Assembly: GCF_000455825.1 (NCBI RefSeq)
Contig: NZ_ATAO01000101.1
Location: 174,399 to 238,398, forward strand
Source: Microbacterium maritypicum MF109
Lineage (GTDB): Bacteria; Actinomycetota; Actinomycetes; Actinomycetales; Microbacteriaceae
Direction: 5' to 3'
DNA length: 64,000 bases
Under the pieces are notes generated by a model. The model was given only the letters and a program-made list of their open reading frames with translations, had not been told where the DNA came from and made no database searches. Position numbers and translations under genes: made by a program. Positions within the stretch are counted from its first letter, which is position 1; every line of letters begins with the position of its first letter. Below are positions 24,687-34,079 of this stretch, piece by piece.

Positions 24687-25847
24687 ATGCTCCGCTCTCT
24701 GTTCGCCGGAATCTCGGGTCTGCGTTCGCACCAGACCATGCTCGACGTCACCGGCAACAACATCGCCAACGTCAACACGACCGGGTTCAAGGCCTCGGCC
24801 GTGCAGTTCCAGGACTCGCTCTCGCAGCTCGTGCGCAACTCGATGATGCCGCAGCAGGCCGCCGGCGGGCAGAACCCCGCCCAGGTCGGTCTCGGCGTGC
24901 AGGTCGCCGGCATCAGCACGAACTTCGCCTCCGGGGCTCCGCAGCCCACCGGCGTGCCGACCAACCTCATGATCGCCGGCGACGGGTTCTTCGTCGTGCG
25001 CTCGGGTGGCGAGACCCTGTACACCCGCAACGGCGGCTTCTCGTTCGACGCGAGCGGCAAGCTGGTCTCGGCGGACGGCGCTCTCGTGCAGGGTTGGACG
25101 GCCCAGAACGGAGTGATCGTGCCCGGTCAGGGCATCGGCGACATCCGCCTTCCGGTCGGAGCGCTCAGCCCTGCCACCGCCACCACCACCGCCCGCGTCA
25201 CCGGCAACCTGCCCTCCGGTGCCACCGTCGGCGAGCAGCTGGTGCGCGACATCAAGACCTACGACGCCGAGGGCACGGCCACGTCGCTCCGTCTCACCTT
25301 CACCCGCACCGCCACGGGCTGGAACGTCACCGAGCCCGGCGGCACCAACACCGCCCTCACGTTCACCGACGGCAAGCAGCCGGCGGCCTCCTCCATCGTC
25401 TCCGGCGGGGTCACGGTCGACCTCTCGGCGGTCACCGGGTTCGCCGACGTCAGCGATGTCGCGATCAAGGAGCAGAACGGCAAGCCGGCCGGCACGCTGA
25501 GCTCGTACGCGCTGATGAACGACGGCAGCCTCGTCGGCACGTTCAGCAACGGCGACACCGAGGTGCTCGCCCGCGTCGCACTGGCAGGATTCGTCAACCC
25601 GGGCGGACTCGAGAAGGCCGGATCCTCCCAGTACCGCCCGAGCGGGAACTCCGGAGAGCCGACGCTCGGTCAGGCCGGCACCGACGGGCTCGGCGGCATC
25701 ATCAGCGGCGCGCTCGAGATGTCGAACGTCGACCTGTCGCAGGAGTTCACCAACCTGATCGTCGCGCAGCGCGGCTTCCAGGCGAACGCCCGCATCATCA
25801 CCACCAGCGACGAGGTGCTGCAGGAGCTCACGAACCTCAAGCGCTGA
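24687..25847 (+). CDS. flgE: Flagellar hook protein FlgE
   Basis: A 386-residue hook subunit. It begins LRSLFAGISGLRSHQTMLDVTGNNIANVNTTGFKASAVQFQD, has the FlgE region GVQVAGISTNFASGAPQPTGVPTNLMIAGDGFFVVRSGGETLYTRNGGFSFDASGKLV and ends DLSQEFTNLIVAQRGFQANARIITTSDEVLQELTNLKR. The N-terminal sequence also fits the FlgF/FlgG family, but the 120-residue insert and the position after flgD support FlgE. In most relatives flbD would follow immediately; here a very long hairpin and then a surface-protein gene follow. Confidence 0.93.
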   Translation: MLRSLFAGISGLRSHQTMLDVTGNNIANVNTTGFKASAVQFQDSLSQLVRNSMMPQQAAGGQNPAQVGLGVQVAGISTNFASGAPQPTGVPTNLMIAGDGFFVVRSGGETLYTRNGGFSFDASGKLVSADGALVQGWTAQNGVIVPGQGIGDIRLPVGALSPATATTTARVTGNLPSGATVGEQLVRDIKTYDAEGTATSLRLTFTRTATGWNVTEPGGTNTALTFTDGKQPAASSIVSGGVTVDLSAVTGFADVSDVAIKEQNGKPAGTLSSYALMNDGSLVGTFSNGDTEVLARVALAGFVNPGGLEKAGSSQYRPSGNSGEPTLGQAGTDGLGGIISGALEMSNVDLSQEFTNLIVAQRGFQANARIITTSDEVLQELTNLKR

Positions 25848-25870
25848 CCCCGCCCTCGCACATCACGTCT

Positions 25871-25911
25871 GCGTCGTCGCTCTCACCCGCTGCGGGTGAG
25901 AGCGACGACGC
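25871..25911 (+). terminator. Long 20-bp hairpin after flgE
   Basis: Arm 25871-25890 pairs perfectly with 25892-25911 (a 41-base, near-uninterrupted palindrome with a single central T). It starts 24 bases past the flgE stop. It probably ends the flgB-flgE transcript, and it marks the left edge of the 14.7-kb block inserted between flgE and flbD. Confidence 0.75.
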
Positions 25912-26060
25912 ATCCCCTGGACCGCAGGTGTGCGCTTACATAGAATCCTCAGGACATGACCACGTGGGCTCCGGCGTCGCACCACATCTGATCCGCTCAT
26001 GCGGCATCGGCAGCCTGTACTCCTTCGTTGCCCTCGCGGCTTCCCCACGAAACGAGCACA

Positions 26061-29000
26061 ATGTCCAGGACGAATCGACCCGCCGAGAACCAGCTGCGCC
26101 GCTTCCTCTTGGCACTCATCGCCATCATCGGGCTCGTCGGTGCCGGACTGGTCGTCCCGCTGGCCGCCCAGGCCGCAGAATCCTCGCTCCGCATCGACAA
26201 GCTCGTCGACGGACTCGATACGCAGGACTCCCTGCAGCCCGGCGATGAGTTCACCTACACGGTCGATCTGGTCTGCGACGACGTGGACTGCCTCAACGTG
26301 GTCCTCACGGACACCCTTCCGGCCGAGTTCGCCGGCTTCGAGTTCGTCGGCTCGTCGTACACCCCCTCCACTCTGCCGCTGAACGTCACGACGACCGGAT
26401 GCGTCGAAGAAGGCGGTGTACCCGTCGAGGTCACCGACGACTGCTCGGTCAGGGTCGTCTTCGAGCAGCCCGTGGATGGCGGGGTCGGCCTCGAGGCCGG
26501 CGGAACCCTCAAGCTCAGCGTGGTGCTGCGCGCACCGCTCGACCTGCCCGCCGACTGGGCGTACAACGGCGACACCGTGACGAACACGGCGACGGCGGAC
26601 TGGGACAACGGTCCAGGAGACGTCCCCGCGACCATCTCGGACACGGCGGATGCGGTCGTCACGATCGACACCGTGATCGGCGTCGAGGCCAGCAAGAACT
26701 GGTCGCCCGCCGCGCAGCAGTTCGACGCCGGTGCGACCTCCCAGATCACGATCGGCGCGCAGAACCAGTCGAACATCGGCGGCGACGCACTCGTGATCCA
26801 GGAGCCGACGGGCGCCGTCGACGGAGCGGCGACCCTCAGCGCCGACAATCCTTTCCGCATCGTCGACTTCCAAGGGTTCGTCTCCACGACCCTTCCCCCG
26901 GACGCGACCACGGTCCAGGTCGATGCGTATGTCTACGACGAGGGAACGGGGACGTGGAGTTGGCAGACCGGCACACCGGGCAGCGCTCCCGAGCTGCCCG
27001 CCGGCGTCGATCCCGGTGATGTCGGCGGCATCCGCCTGACCTATGCCGGTGGCACGATCGCCTCGGATTCCGCAGCCTCCACGGGCTTCACCGTGGAGCA
27101 GCGCGCGACGGATCGCAACGACGAGAGCTCGCTCGCCACGGGCGCCTCCGTCACGAACAGCGTCACGTCCACCGTGAACGCACCCGGCGGTGCGACGGCG
27201 AGCGACGAGGCAACGGCGCCCTACGAGATCGGTCCGCTGACCGTCGACGTGGTCGCGGGCAAGACGATCACTCCGGCGGAGCTCCCCGCCGGCGGAGACG
27301 CGATGGCGGAGCTCACGGCGACGAACACGTCGAACGGCCCTGTGCAGAGCCTCAGCATCTCCGATCTCGGCTTCTTCGACGCCGAGATGCTCTTCGGCGG
27401 CTTCCCCTCCGGCATCCCGTACCCGGACGGAGCCACCGCCGGCACGATCACCTGGTACATCGACGGGGTCGCGCAGCCTCCCGTCCCGTTCGCGGACGGG
27501 GACGCGCCGACCCCGCCCACAGGCACCGTCACCGGTTTCGTCATCGACTTCACCGGCCAGATCCCTGCCGGCACGGTCGCGACGATCGACGTGGGAATCG
27601 AGCCCTCGCTCGCGCTCGTCAGCACCGAAGCACCGACGCACCAGCGGACGAACAGCATCGACGTGACCGCGACCAACGACGTGGGTACCGCTGACGACGC
27701 AGCGGCCGATGACATCACGGTCTACTTCCCGCAGATCGGGGTCGCGCTCGACAAGCAGATCACGCCGGGCGGCGCCGTCGAACCGGGCAACAGTGTGGTC
27801 GCCAGCCTGACCGCGACCACCGAGACGGGCGTCGCGCAGGTGGATCCGACTCAGATCGTCGTCGAGGACTCCTGGCGAGACGACCAGGCGGACGACTTCT
27901 GGAACGCATTCGACATCGTGGCGATCGCGCCCACCCAGGTCCCGCCGAACACCACCGCGACGGTCGAGTACCAGCGGCCGGACGGATCGTGGGCGACGCT
28001 CGCCACGGTCAGCACAGGCGAGACCGCGCAGACGTTCCAGATGAGCCGTGCAGAGTTCGCGGCCGCGCTCACGCCACCCGATCTCCCCTCCGACGTCACC
28101 GGGATACGGTTCACCTTCGACAACCCGGACGGATTCTCCCAGGGGTTCAGCGTCGTGCCGAACGTCGTCTTCGATGCGCGGGCCGACCTGCGCGACGGAT
28201 CCGGCCCTACCGACCCGCGGGATGCCCCCGAGGACGAGCAGTCCGCGCAGGAGCCCACCGTCTATGAGAACGAGGCGAGCGCGCAGAGCCACGGCGAGGT
28301 CGACGGCCTGCCTGAGGGGATCGACAGCGATGTCGTGACCGACCAGGACACGATCGGTGTGCAGACTCCCGCCACCGGCGAGGGCGTGGGCGTCGACGCG
28401 AACAAGCGGTGGGTCCAGACGAGCGACAAGACCACCGATGCCGACTTCCTCGATGCGCAGTCCGGCGCGATCGTCTCCACGCGCAACGAGTGGCGGACCG
28501 GGACCCGCGGGATCGACACCCTCGTCCTCACCGATCCCGCCACGGCTCCGGACATGGATCCCCCGGGCGCAGCGAGCACCGTGTTCCAGGCTTTCGACCT
28601 GCTGAGAATCGATCCGGTCACTCTCGCCGACGATCCCCTGCTCGCCTGGGACGACATCACCGAGGTCTGGCTCTTCGTCGATGGCGTGTGGACCCCCATC
28701 GCCGCGCCGGGAGGAACCTGGATGGGAGCCGACGGATTCGTCGGCTACACGCTCACGCCCGCGCAGACCGCCGGGACGACGGGAGTCCGCCTGGTCTACG
28801 AGCCCGATGACGCCGCACGCACGGCGAGCACGGATCCCACGCGACCCGAACCAGGCTCCGGACTCGCGACCTCCGCTGTCGGAGAATATCGGCCGACCTT
28901 CCTCACCTGGGAGCTGCGCAACGTCGTGCGCGACGACACAGCGACAGGCGACCGCTGGGTGAGCGCCGACGAGACCTTCAACGACCCCGACCCCGGCATC

Positions 29001-32000
29001 GTGTGGAACAGCCTCCGCGGTGACTGGACCTCGGCAGCGGGCAACGGCAGCGACTCGGAGCAGGACAACATCACCCTGATCGACCAGCCGCCCCTCGTCT
29101 CGGTGGAGAAGACCGTCACGCCGTCGAGCGTGACGATCCCGGAGTCCGCCGACGTCGACCCCGCGAACTATCCGGACGTGACGTTCGACATCGATGCCAG
29201 AAACGACAGCACCGCACGCGCGTCGTACGTGCGCGTGACCGATCCGATCCCCTGCGCGGCCGGAGCGGCGGACCAGTGCGTGAGTGCTCCCGGCGCCTGG
29301 GCGGATGATCCGTTCGACGACGCGGTCTACGACGCGGACACCAACCCCTACGAGCGCCTCACCGTGCAATCGCTCACCTTCGCCTATCCGGTCGAACAGG
29401 TGGACCCCGCCGCGTCGACCGTCACGCTCTGGGACCGTGCGACCGATGGCACGCTCAGCACCCGCACGCTCTCCGTGACCGACGCGGGAACGCTCACCGC
29501 CGGCGATCTCGCCACCGTGGTCGGGGTCAGCGTCGTGTTCCACGGCATCGACCCCACGATCGAGGGCGGCAGCATCCGCGCCGGGGAGGACCTGAGCGTC
29601 GGGATCGTCACCAAGGTGCGGCAGTACGAGCGTTCGGATGCCGATCAGCTCGTGGAGCCCGGCACCGTCGCCAACGACGTGATCGCCCAGTCCTATGACC
29701 CGGTCCTCACTCCTTCCGGCAACGCGTCGACGCCGAGCGACACCGCGAACGACACCGTGGTGCTCGTCAGCGCCCTGCTCGACGCGACGCTCGCGAAGAC
29801 CATCGATCCGGAATCGATTCTCGAGACCCAGCTGCAAGACCCCGTCACCGTGACGCTCGACGCGACGGACGGCTCTTCCACAGCGGCGACCCAGCAGGTC
29901 ACCATCACGGATGCGGACGCCGCCTTCTGGAACGCGGTGCAGCTGGCTCCCGACCCTGCGCTGAGCGTGGTGCTGCCGGCCGGTGCCGACCAGGTGCGGA
30001 TCGACGCGCTCGTGGGATCGACCTGGGTCGAAGGTGCGTTCGCGGCGACTGCGGCGCTCCCCACGGCGGCGGACCCGGCCGCGATCGTCGGCCTTCGGGC
30101 GGTGTTCCGCAATGCCGCCGGAGAGGTCTTCTCCCGCAATGCGCCGCCCGACGACTGGACCGCGCAGCTCGCGTTCGACATCGTCGCGCTCACGACGCAG
30201 CGAGACGGCACTGACCTGTCGTTGCCGACGACGCTCCCGAACACGGCGACGGTCGTGAGCGAGCGACTCGATGGACTGTATGCGGATGCCGATGCCGACG
30301 CCGATGCCGACCTGACGATCGATCCCGGCACGCACGAGCTCGATGTCGTGAAGTCGCAGCCCGGAACCAGCCACGTCGTGTCCATCGGCGCCAGCCTCCC
30401 GTGGACGCTGCAGTTCACCAACACCGGCACCGGTTTCCTCACGATCGACCAGGTCGTCGACACGCTCCCCGAGTACCTCGACTGGGACTTCTCCCCGCCG
30501 ACCTATCAGACCTCGGCGGGGGGCACGCTGTCGACGGACGTGTCGGCTCTGATCGACGACACCGGCAAGAACGTGACCTTCACCTGGCCGGAGGCCGGGA
30601 ATCGGATGTCACCCGGTGAGGTCTTCACGATCACCGTGAACCTCGTGCTGGCCCCGGGACTCGCCCTCGACGAGTTCACGACCAACACGTTCGTCGTCAC
30701 GACCGATGAGGCGCTCACCGCATGCACGAATGCGTCCGGCAACGGGGAGGGCACGGTATCCGGCCTCGACGACGACCAGTGCGGAACGACCAACTATGTC
30801 CAGCCGTCACCGGGAGGATCCCTCGCGGCGTACAAGTACGTCAAGGGCGAAGTCGACGGCGACCTGGTCGACGGCGAGGTCAACCTGAACAACCCCGACG
30901 CGGCCTGTCCGCTCGACCCTGACGGCTACACCCGCACACCGTGCGCCGCCTACACCGCTGTCGGCGCCACGGACGACTGGCGGCTCTCCGTCGTGAACAG
31001 CGGCACGGTCGGATTCGAGACCGTATCGATCGTCGATCCCCTGCCGCGGATCGGCGACCGGCTGCTGGCGACCGGCGCTGCACGCAACACCACATTCGAC
31101 CCGGTGCTCCTCCCCGAGTCCCTGGCCGCGAACATCCTCCCTGTCGGAGCGACCCTGACCCTGGACGTCACGACCTCGGCTTCGCCCTGCGTGGGCACGG
31201 GATCGAGCTCGGCATGGTTCGGCGATCTGCTCTGCGACACCACCGCGACCTGGGTGCCCGTCCGCTCCTACGCCGGCGCGTGGGAGGAGGTGACCGGAAT
31301 CCGGGTCACGATCGACTTCACCGCCACGGCGGCCGGGTCGTTCGGCCCTGGCCAGGTGCTGTCGCTGCACTATGAGACGCAGAACGTCCCGGAATCGCCG
31401 GAGTATCCGGACCTCGCTCCGATCACCGTCCCCGATGCCGGGGGCTTCGCGTGGAATCAGATGGGCGCGGTGGGCACGGATGCAGGAGGGCGCGAGTACT
31501 CCGTGGCCCCAGTGCAGGCCGGGGTCACCCTGCTCGATGGCGACCTCGGGGTGCAGAAGGTGCTGGCCGGCGACACGGGGCGAGCTCCGGACAGCTTCGA
31601 TTTCCTCGTCGAGTGCACGGTCGCCGGCGTTCCCCTCGTGCTCCCCGCAGGCGGCACCCTCACCGTGTCGAGCGCGGACGACCTTCGCACGCGCCTCGAC
31701 GGTATCCCGTTGGGCTCGGTGTGCCGAGTGTCCGAGACCGGCGCGGTCGGTGCCTTCGGAGAGGGGTCGAGGCTCAACGACGGCCAGATCGTCACGATCA
31801 CCGCCCCGGCCACCGGAGGTGAGCCGCCGACGTCTCAGATCGCGGCGATCACGAACGTGTACCTCGTTCCACCCCCGGATCCGAATCCGGACGGCGGCGG
31901 CGGCCTCCCGTCCACCGGAGTCGACGGGCCCGCCGTATCCCTGTTCGCAGGGATCGGGATCCTGCTCATCCTCGCCGGGGGACTCCTGGTCCGCCGTCGA

Positions 32001-32024
32001 CGTCACGGGGTCGCCCTCACCTGA
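26061..32024 (+). CDS. Giant LPXTG-anchored cell-wall protein with DUF11-like repeats
   Basis: A 1987-residue surface protein from ATG 26061. A signal peptide (basic RRFLLALIAIIGLVGAGLVVPLAAQA, cut near residue 38) is followed by eight or nine β-rich repeats of 150-250 residues. Each opens with a Lys-containing strand such as ASKNWSPAA, AGKTITPAE, LDKQITPGG, VEKTVTPSS or LAKTIDPES. Near the end is a DUF5979-like module (VQKVLAGDTGRAPDSFDFLVEC). It closes with the sorting signal LPSTG (1949-1953), a hydrophobic stretch and RRRRHG. A sortase should attach it to peptidoglycan; no sortase gene is in the window. The role is probably adhesion or surface display, by inference. Its stop overlaps the convergent AI-2E permease gene by eight bases. 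It may be an accessory gene within the flagellar island. Confidence 0.88.
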   Translation: MSRTNRPAENQLRRFLLALIAIIGLVGAGLVVPLAAQAAESSLRIDKLVDGLDTQDSLQPGDEFTYTVDLVCDDVDCLNVVLTDTLPAEFAGFEFVGSSYTPSTLPLNVTTTGCVEEGGVPVEVTDDCSVRVVFEQPVDGGVGLEAGGTLKLSVVLRAPLDLPADWAYNGDTVTNTATADWDNGPGDVPATISDTADAVVTIDTVIGVEASKNWSPAAQQFDAGATSQITIGAQNQSNIGGDALVIQEPTGAVDGAATLSADNPFRIVDFQGFVSTTLPPDATTVQVDAYVYDEGTGTWSWQTGTPGSAPELPAGVDPGDVGGIRLTYAGGTIASDSAASTGFTVEQRATDRNDESSLATGASVTNSVTSTVNAPGGATASDEATAPYEIGPLTVDVVAGKTITPAELPAGGDAMAELTATNTSNGPVQSLSISDLGFFDAEMLFGGFPSGIPYPDGATAGTITWYIDGVAQPPVPFADGDAPTPPTGTVTGFVIDFTGQIPAGTVATIDVGIEPSLALVSTEAPTHQRTNSIDVTATNDVGTADDAAADDITVYFPQIGVALDKQITPGGAVEPGNSVVASLTATTETGVAQVDPTQIVVEDSWRDDQADDFWNAFDIVAIAPTQVPPNTTATVEYQRPDGSWATLATVSTGETAQTFQMSRAEFAAALTPPDLPSDVTGIRFTFDNPDGFSQGFSVVPNVVFDARADLRDGSGPTDPRDAPEDEQSAQEPTVYENEASAQSHGEVDGLPEGIDSDVVTDQDTIGVQTPATGEGVGVDANKRWVQTSDKTTDADFLDAQSGAIVSTRNEWRTGTRGIDTLVLTDPATAPDMDPPGAASTVFQAFDLLRIDPVTLADDPLLAWDDITEVWLFVDGVWTPIAAPGGTWMGADGFVGYTLTPAQTAGTTGVRLVYEPDDAARTASTDPTRPEPGSGLATSAVGEYRPTFLTWELRNVVRDDTATGDRWVSADETFNDPDPGIVWNSLRGDWTSAAGNGSDSEQDNITLIDQPPLVSVEKTVTPSSVTIPESADVDPANYPDVTFDIDARNDSTARASYVRVTDPIPCAAGAADQCVSAPGAWADDPFDDAVYDADTNPYERLTVQSLTFAYPVEQVDPAASTVTLWDRATDGTLSTRTLSVTDAGTLTAGDLATVVGVSVVFHGIDPTIEGGSIRAGEDLSVGIVTKVRQYERSDADQLVEPGTVANDVIAQSYDPVLTPSGNASTPSDTANDTVVLVSALLDATLAKTIDPESILETQLQDPVTVTLDATDGSSTAATQQVTITDADAAFWNAVQLAPDPALSVVLPAGADQVRIDALVGSTWVEGAFAATAALPTAADPAAIVGLRAVFRNAAGEVFSRNAPPDDWTAQLAFDIVALTTQRDGTDLSLPTTLPNTATVVSERLDGLYADADADADADLTIDPGTHELDVVKSQPGTSHVVSIGASLPWTLQFTNTGTGFLTIDQVVDTLPEYLDWDFSPPTYQTSAGGTLSTDVSALIDDTGKNVTFTWPEAGNRMSPGEVFTITVNLVLAPGLALDEFTTNTFVVTTDEALTACTNASGNGEGTVSGLDDDQCGTTNYVQPSPGGSLAAYKYVKGEVDGDLVDGEVNLNNPDAACPLDPDGYTRTPCAAYTAVGATDDWRLSVVNSGTVGFETVSIVDPLPRIGDRLLATGAARNTTFDPVLLPESLAANILPVGATLTLDVTTSASPCVGTGSSSAWFGDLLCDTTATWVPVRSYAGAWEEVTGIRVTIDFTATAAGSFGPGQVLSLHYETQNVPESPEYPDLAPITVPDAGGFAWNQMGAVGTDAGGREYSVAPVQAGVTLLDGDLGVQKVLAGDTGRAPDSFDFLVECTVAGVPLVLPAGGTLTVSSADDLRTRLDGIPLGSVCRVSETGAVGAFGEGSRLNDGQIVTITAPATGGEPPTSQIAAITNVYLVPPPDPNPDGGGGLPSTGVDGPAVSLFAGIGILLILAGGLLVRRRRHGVALT

Positions 32025-33144
32025 CCGTCTCGTCGCCGGGAGGTTCGGTCCGGCTGTTCTGCCGCGGGATCCACACCTTGCGGATGACGATCAGCATCGA
32101 TGCCGTCAACGGGATGGCGACGAGCGCCCCGAGCAGGCCCAGGAGGGTCGCCCCCACCATCGCACCGATGATCACGAGCACACCGGGCACGGCCGCCGCC
32201 TTGCCCATGATCCGCGGCGTGACGATGTACGCCTCCACCTGGATGTACACGAGGTACGCGACCACGAAGACCACCGCGGCCGTCGGGCTGACGAACAGCG
32301 TCGCTACGCCGCCGATGATCAGGAACACGAGAGAGCCGATCATCGGCACCAGAGTGACGAAGAAGGCGATGATCGCCATCACCGCCGGAACCGACGAACC
32401 GACCGCGAGTTGGATCACGAAGACGACGAGGGCGTTTATCGCCGACAGGGTGACGCCGCCCGCGACCACACCGCCGACTGATCGCGTGATCTCCTCCAGC
32501 ACCTCGGTGAACCGAGCCCGCCGATACAGCGGAACCAGTTGCGCCGCCGCTGCCTTGATGCTCTGCAGCGAGGAGACGAAGTACAGGGTGAGCACGACCA
32601 CCATGACGAAGCTCGACACTGCTCCGATCACACCGAATCCCGCCTTCAGGACTCCTCCCGAGATCGCCAGGAAGGAGGACAGCGTCGTGAGGGAACGAAT
32701 GCCCTCTGCGATGACGGCCGAGAGATCGATCCCGAGGCTCGCCTCGAGGGACAGGTACCACCCGCTCTGCTGCACCGCCGCGATGGTCTCCGGGGCCGCC
32801 TCGATCGCCGCCGAGATCTGACGGACCGTCGCCGGCACCAGCAGCAGCAGGATCACCGCGACGACGAGGAGGAAGATCACGGCCACGATCGTCACCCCCG
32901 CGGCACGACTCATCCCCCGGCGTTCGAAGGCTCGAACCGACGGATCGAGACCGAGCGCGAGGAACATCCCGAGGAAGATCGAGATGAGCACGGTCGAGAT
33001 GCCGGCGACGGTGGCTGCCAGAGCGATCGCGAGGAGGACGCCGACCGCGACGGCGAATCCCGACGCCAGCGGCTTCGCGGGCAGCACCAGCTGCAGCCGC
33101 GACGGCTTCGGTCGGCCCTCTCGTTCCGGATCGGGCGCATCCAT
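32017..33144 (-). CDS. AI-2E family transporter (YhhQ/PerM-type permease)
   Basis: A 375-residue membrane protein from ATG 33144 (in-frame GTGs at 33156 and 33165 are alternatives). It has two helices near the N-terminus (VAVGVLLAIALAATVAGISTVLISIFLGMFLALGLDP), the AI-2E family motif around ERRGMSRAAGVTIVAVIF, a long amphipathic middle and a C-terminal group of helices with FFVTLVPMIGSLVFLIIGGVATLF and YLVYIQVEAYIVTPRIMGKAAAVPGVLVIIGAMVGATLLGLLGALVAIP. The family name is historical; substrates vary and include Na+/H+ exchange. It is convergent with the LPXTG protein gene. Confidence 0.85.
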   Translation of the reverse strand: MDAPDPEREGRPKPSRLQLVLPAKPLASGFAVAVGVLLAIALAATVAGISTVLISIFLGMFLALGLDPSVRAFERRGMSRAAGVTIVAVIFLLVVAVILLLLVPATVRQISAAIEAAPETIAAVQQSGWYLSLEASLGIDLSAVIAEGIRSLTTLSSFLAISGGVLKAGFGVIGAVSSFVMVVVLTLYFVSSLQSIKAAAAQLVPLYRRARFTEVLEEITRSVGGVVAGGVTLSAINALVVFVIQLAVGSSVPAVMAIIAFFVTLVPMIGSLVFLIIGGVATLFVSPTAAVVFVVAYLVYIQVEAYIVTPRIMGKAAAVPGVLVIIGAMVGATLLGLLGALVAIPLTASMLIVIRKVWIPRQNSRTEPPGDETVR

Positions 33145-33331
33145 GCTCTCGTCCACACGCTGCACGCTACGCGCGGGCAACCGCGCACGCGCGCACTCCC
33201 TCACCCGTTCCTGATGATCGCCCCGCCCTCTCGCGACGAACCCGTCAGAGCACGGCGTCTTCCGCGATCCTTCACCCCGGCAGGATGAACGAGCGCTTCC
33301 GTATCCCGCCGAAGAGCACGAGGATCGGGCC

Positions 33332-33961
33332 ATGCCGCAGGAAGCCAGGAAAGAGTCGGTCCGCACGACCCGCGTGCTCGATATCGTGACGGTCGTGCTG
33401 CTCTCGGTGACCGCGGTGCTGACGGCGTGGTGCGGGTTCGAGGCCTCGAAATGGGGCGGAGAGATGTCCATCGCGTTCAGCCAGGCGTCCAGCGCCCGTG
33501 TGCAAGCCGCCTCCGCGCAGTCGACGGCGCAAGCCGCGCGCCAGTACGACCTCACGCTCTACACCGAGTGGGTGCTCGCCGGGGCCGAGGGACGCGACGA
33601 CCTGGTCCGGTTCGTCGAGGAACGCTTCACCGAAGAGTTCGCCGTCGCGTTCGACGCGTGGACGGCCGAAGGTCGCACTGCCCGAGGACCCTTCGTGATG
33701 AACGAGTACGTCCCGCCGGGTTCGGTCGAGTCCGAAGAGTTGAGCGCCCGCGCCGACGCGAAGTTCGACGAGGCTCTCGCCAACAATCAGCGCGGCGACG
33801 ACTACTCCCTCCTCACGGTGCTCTTCGCCCTCGTCCTGTTCTTCGCCGCTCTCTCGCAGCACCAGGCGGCTCCATGGCGGCGCTGGGTGTTCCTCGGCTT
33901 GAGCGGGGTCATCGTCATCGCGGGGATCGCGACGCTGCTGACCTTCCCCATCAAGATCTGA
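33332..33961 (+). CDS. Membrane protein of unknown function
   Basis: A 209-residue protein with one N-terminal helix (LDIVTVVLLSVTAVLTAWCGFEASKW), a helical soluble middle of about 130 residues containing SARVQAASAQSTAQAARQYDLTLYTEW and NNQRGDDYSLLTVLFALVLFFAAL, and two C-terminal helices. WCGFEASKWGGEMSIAFSQAS recurs in proteins annotated as hypothetical membrane proteins near sulfatases and transporters; I cannot give a function. It starts at ATG 33332 and lies on the same strand as the sulfatase, 118 bases upstream of it. Confidence 0.6.
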   Translation: MPQEARKESVRTTRVLDIVTVVLLSVTAVLTAWCGFEASKWGGEMSIAFSQASSARVQAASAQSTAQAARQYDLTLYTEWVLAGAEGRDDLVRFVEERFTEEFAVAFDAWTAEGRTARGPFVMNEYVPPGSVESEELSARADAKFDEALANNQRGDDYSLLTVLFALVLFFAALSQHQAAPWRRWVFLGLSGVIVIAGIATLLTFPIKI

Positions 33962-33976
33962 GGCGAGCCCGTCCGG

Positions 33977-33994
33977 GTCACCCCCTGGGGGTGA
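33977..33994. promoter_or_regulatory. Palindrome in the sulfatase promoter, candidate activator site
   Basis: GTCACCCCC-T-GGGGGTGAC is a perfect inverted repeat (the run extends to 19 positions around the central T at 33986; arms 33977-33985 and 33987-33995 by count of nine). A TAGCGT hexamer at 34025-34030 could be the -10, which would put the palindrome near position -50, typical of an activator. Confidence 0.4.
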
Positions 33995-34079
33995 CGTGGG
34001 GCCCACAGACGGGACACGCCTGGGTAGCGTCGCGGATGGTGGCGGGTTCACCGCCCCATCTCGAGACGGGGGTACCGGC

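Noticed and set aside
25863..30374. Very long open frame on the minus strand opposite the LPXTG protein gene
   Set aside because: It lacks any recognisable domain, has Arg/Gly/Asp-rich composition typical of an antisense frame in high-GC coding DNA, and the opposite strand encodes a protein with a clear signal peptide, repeats and LPSTG motif.
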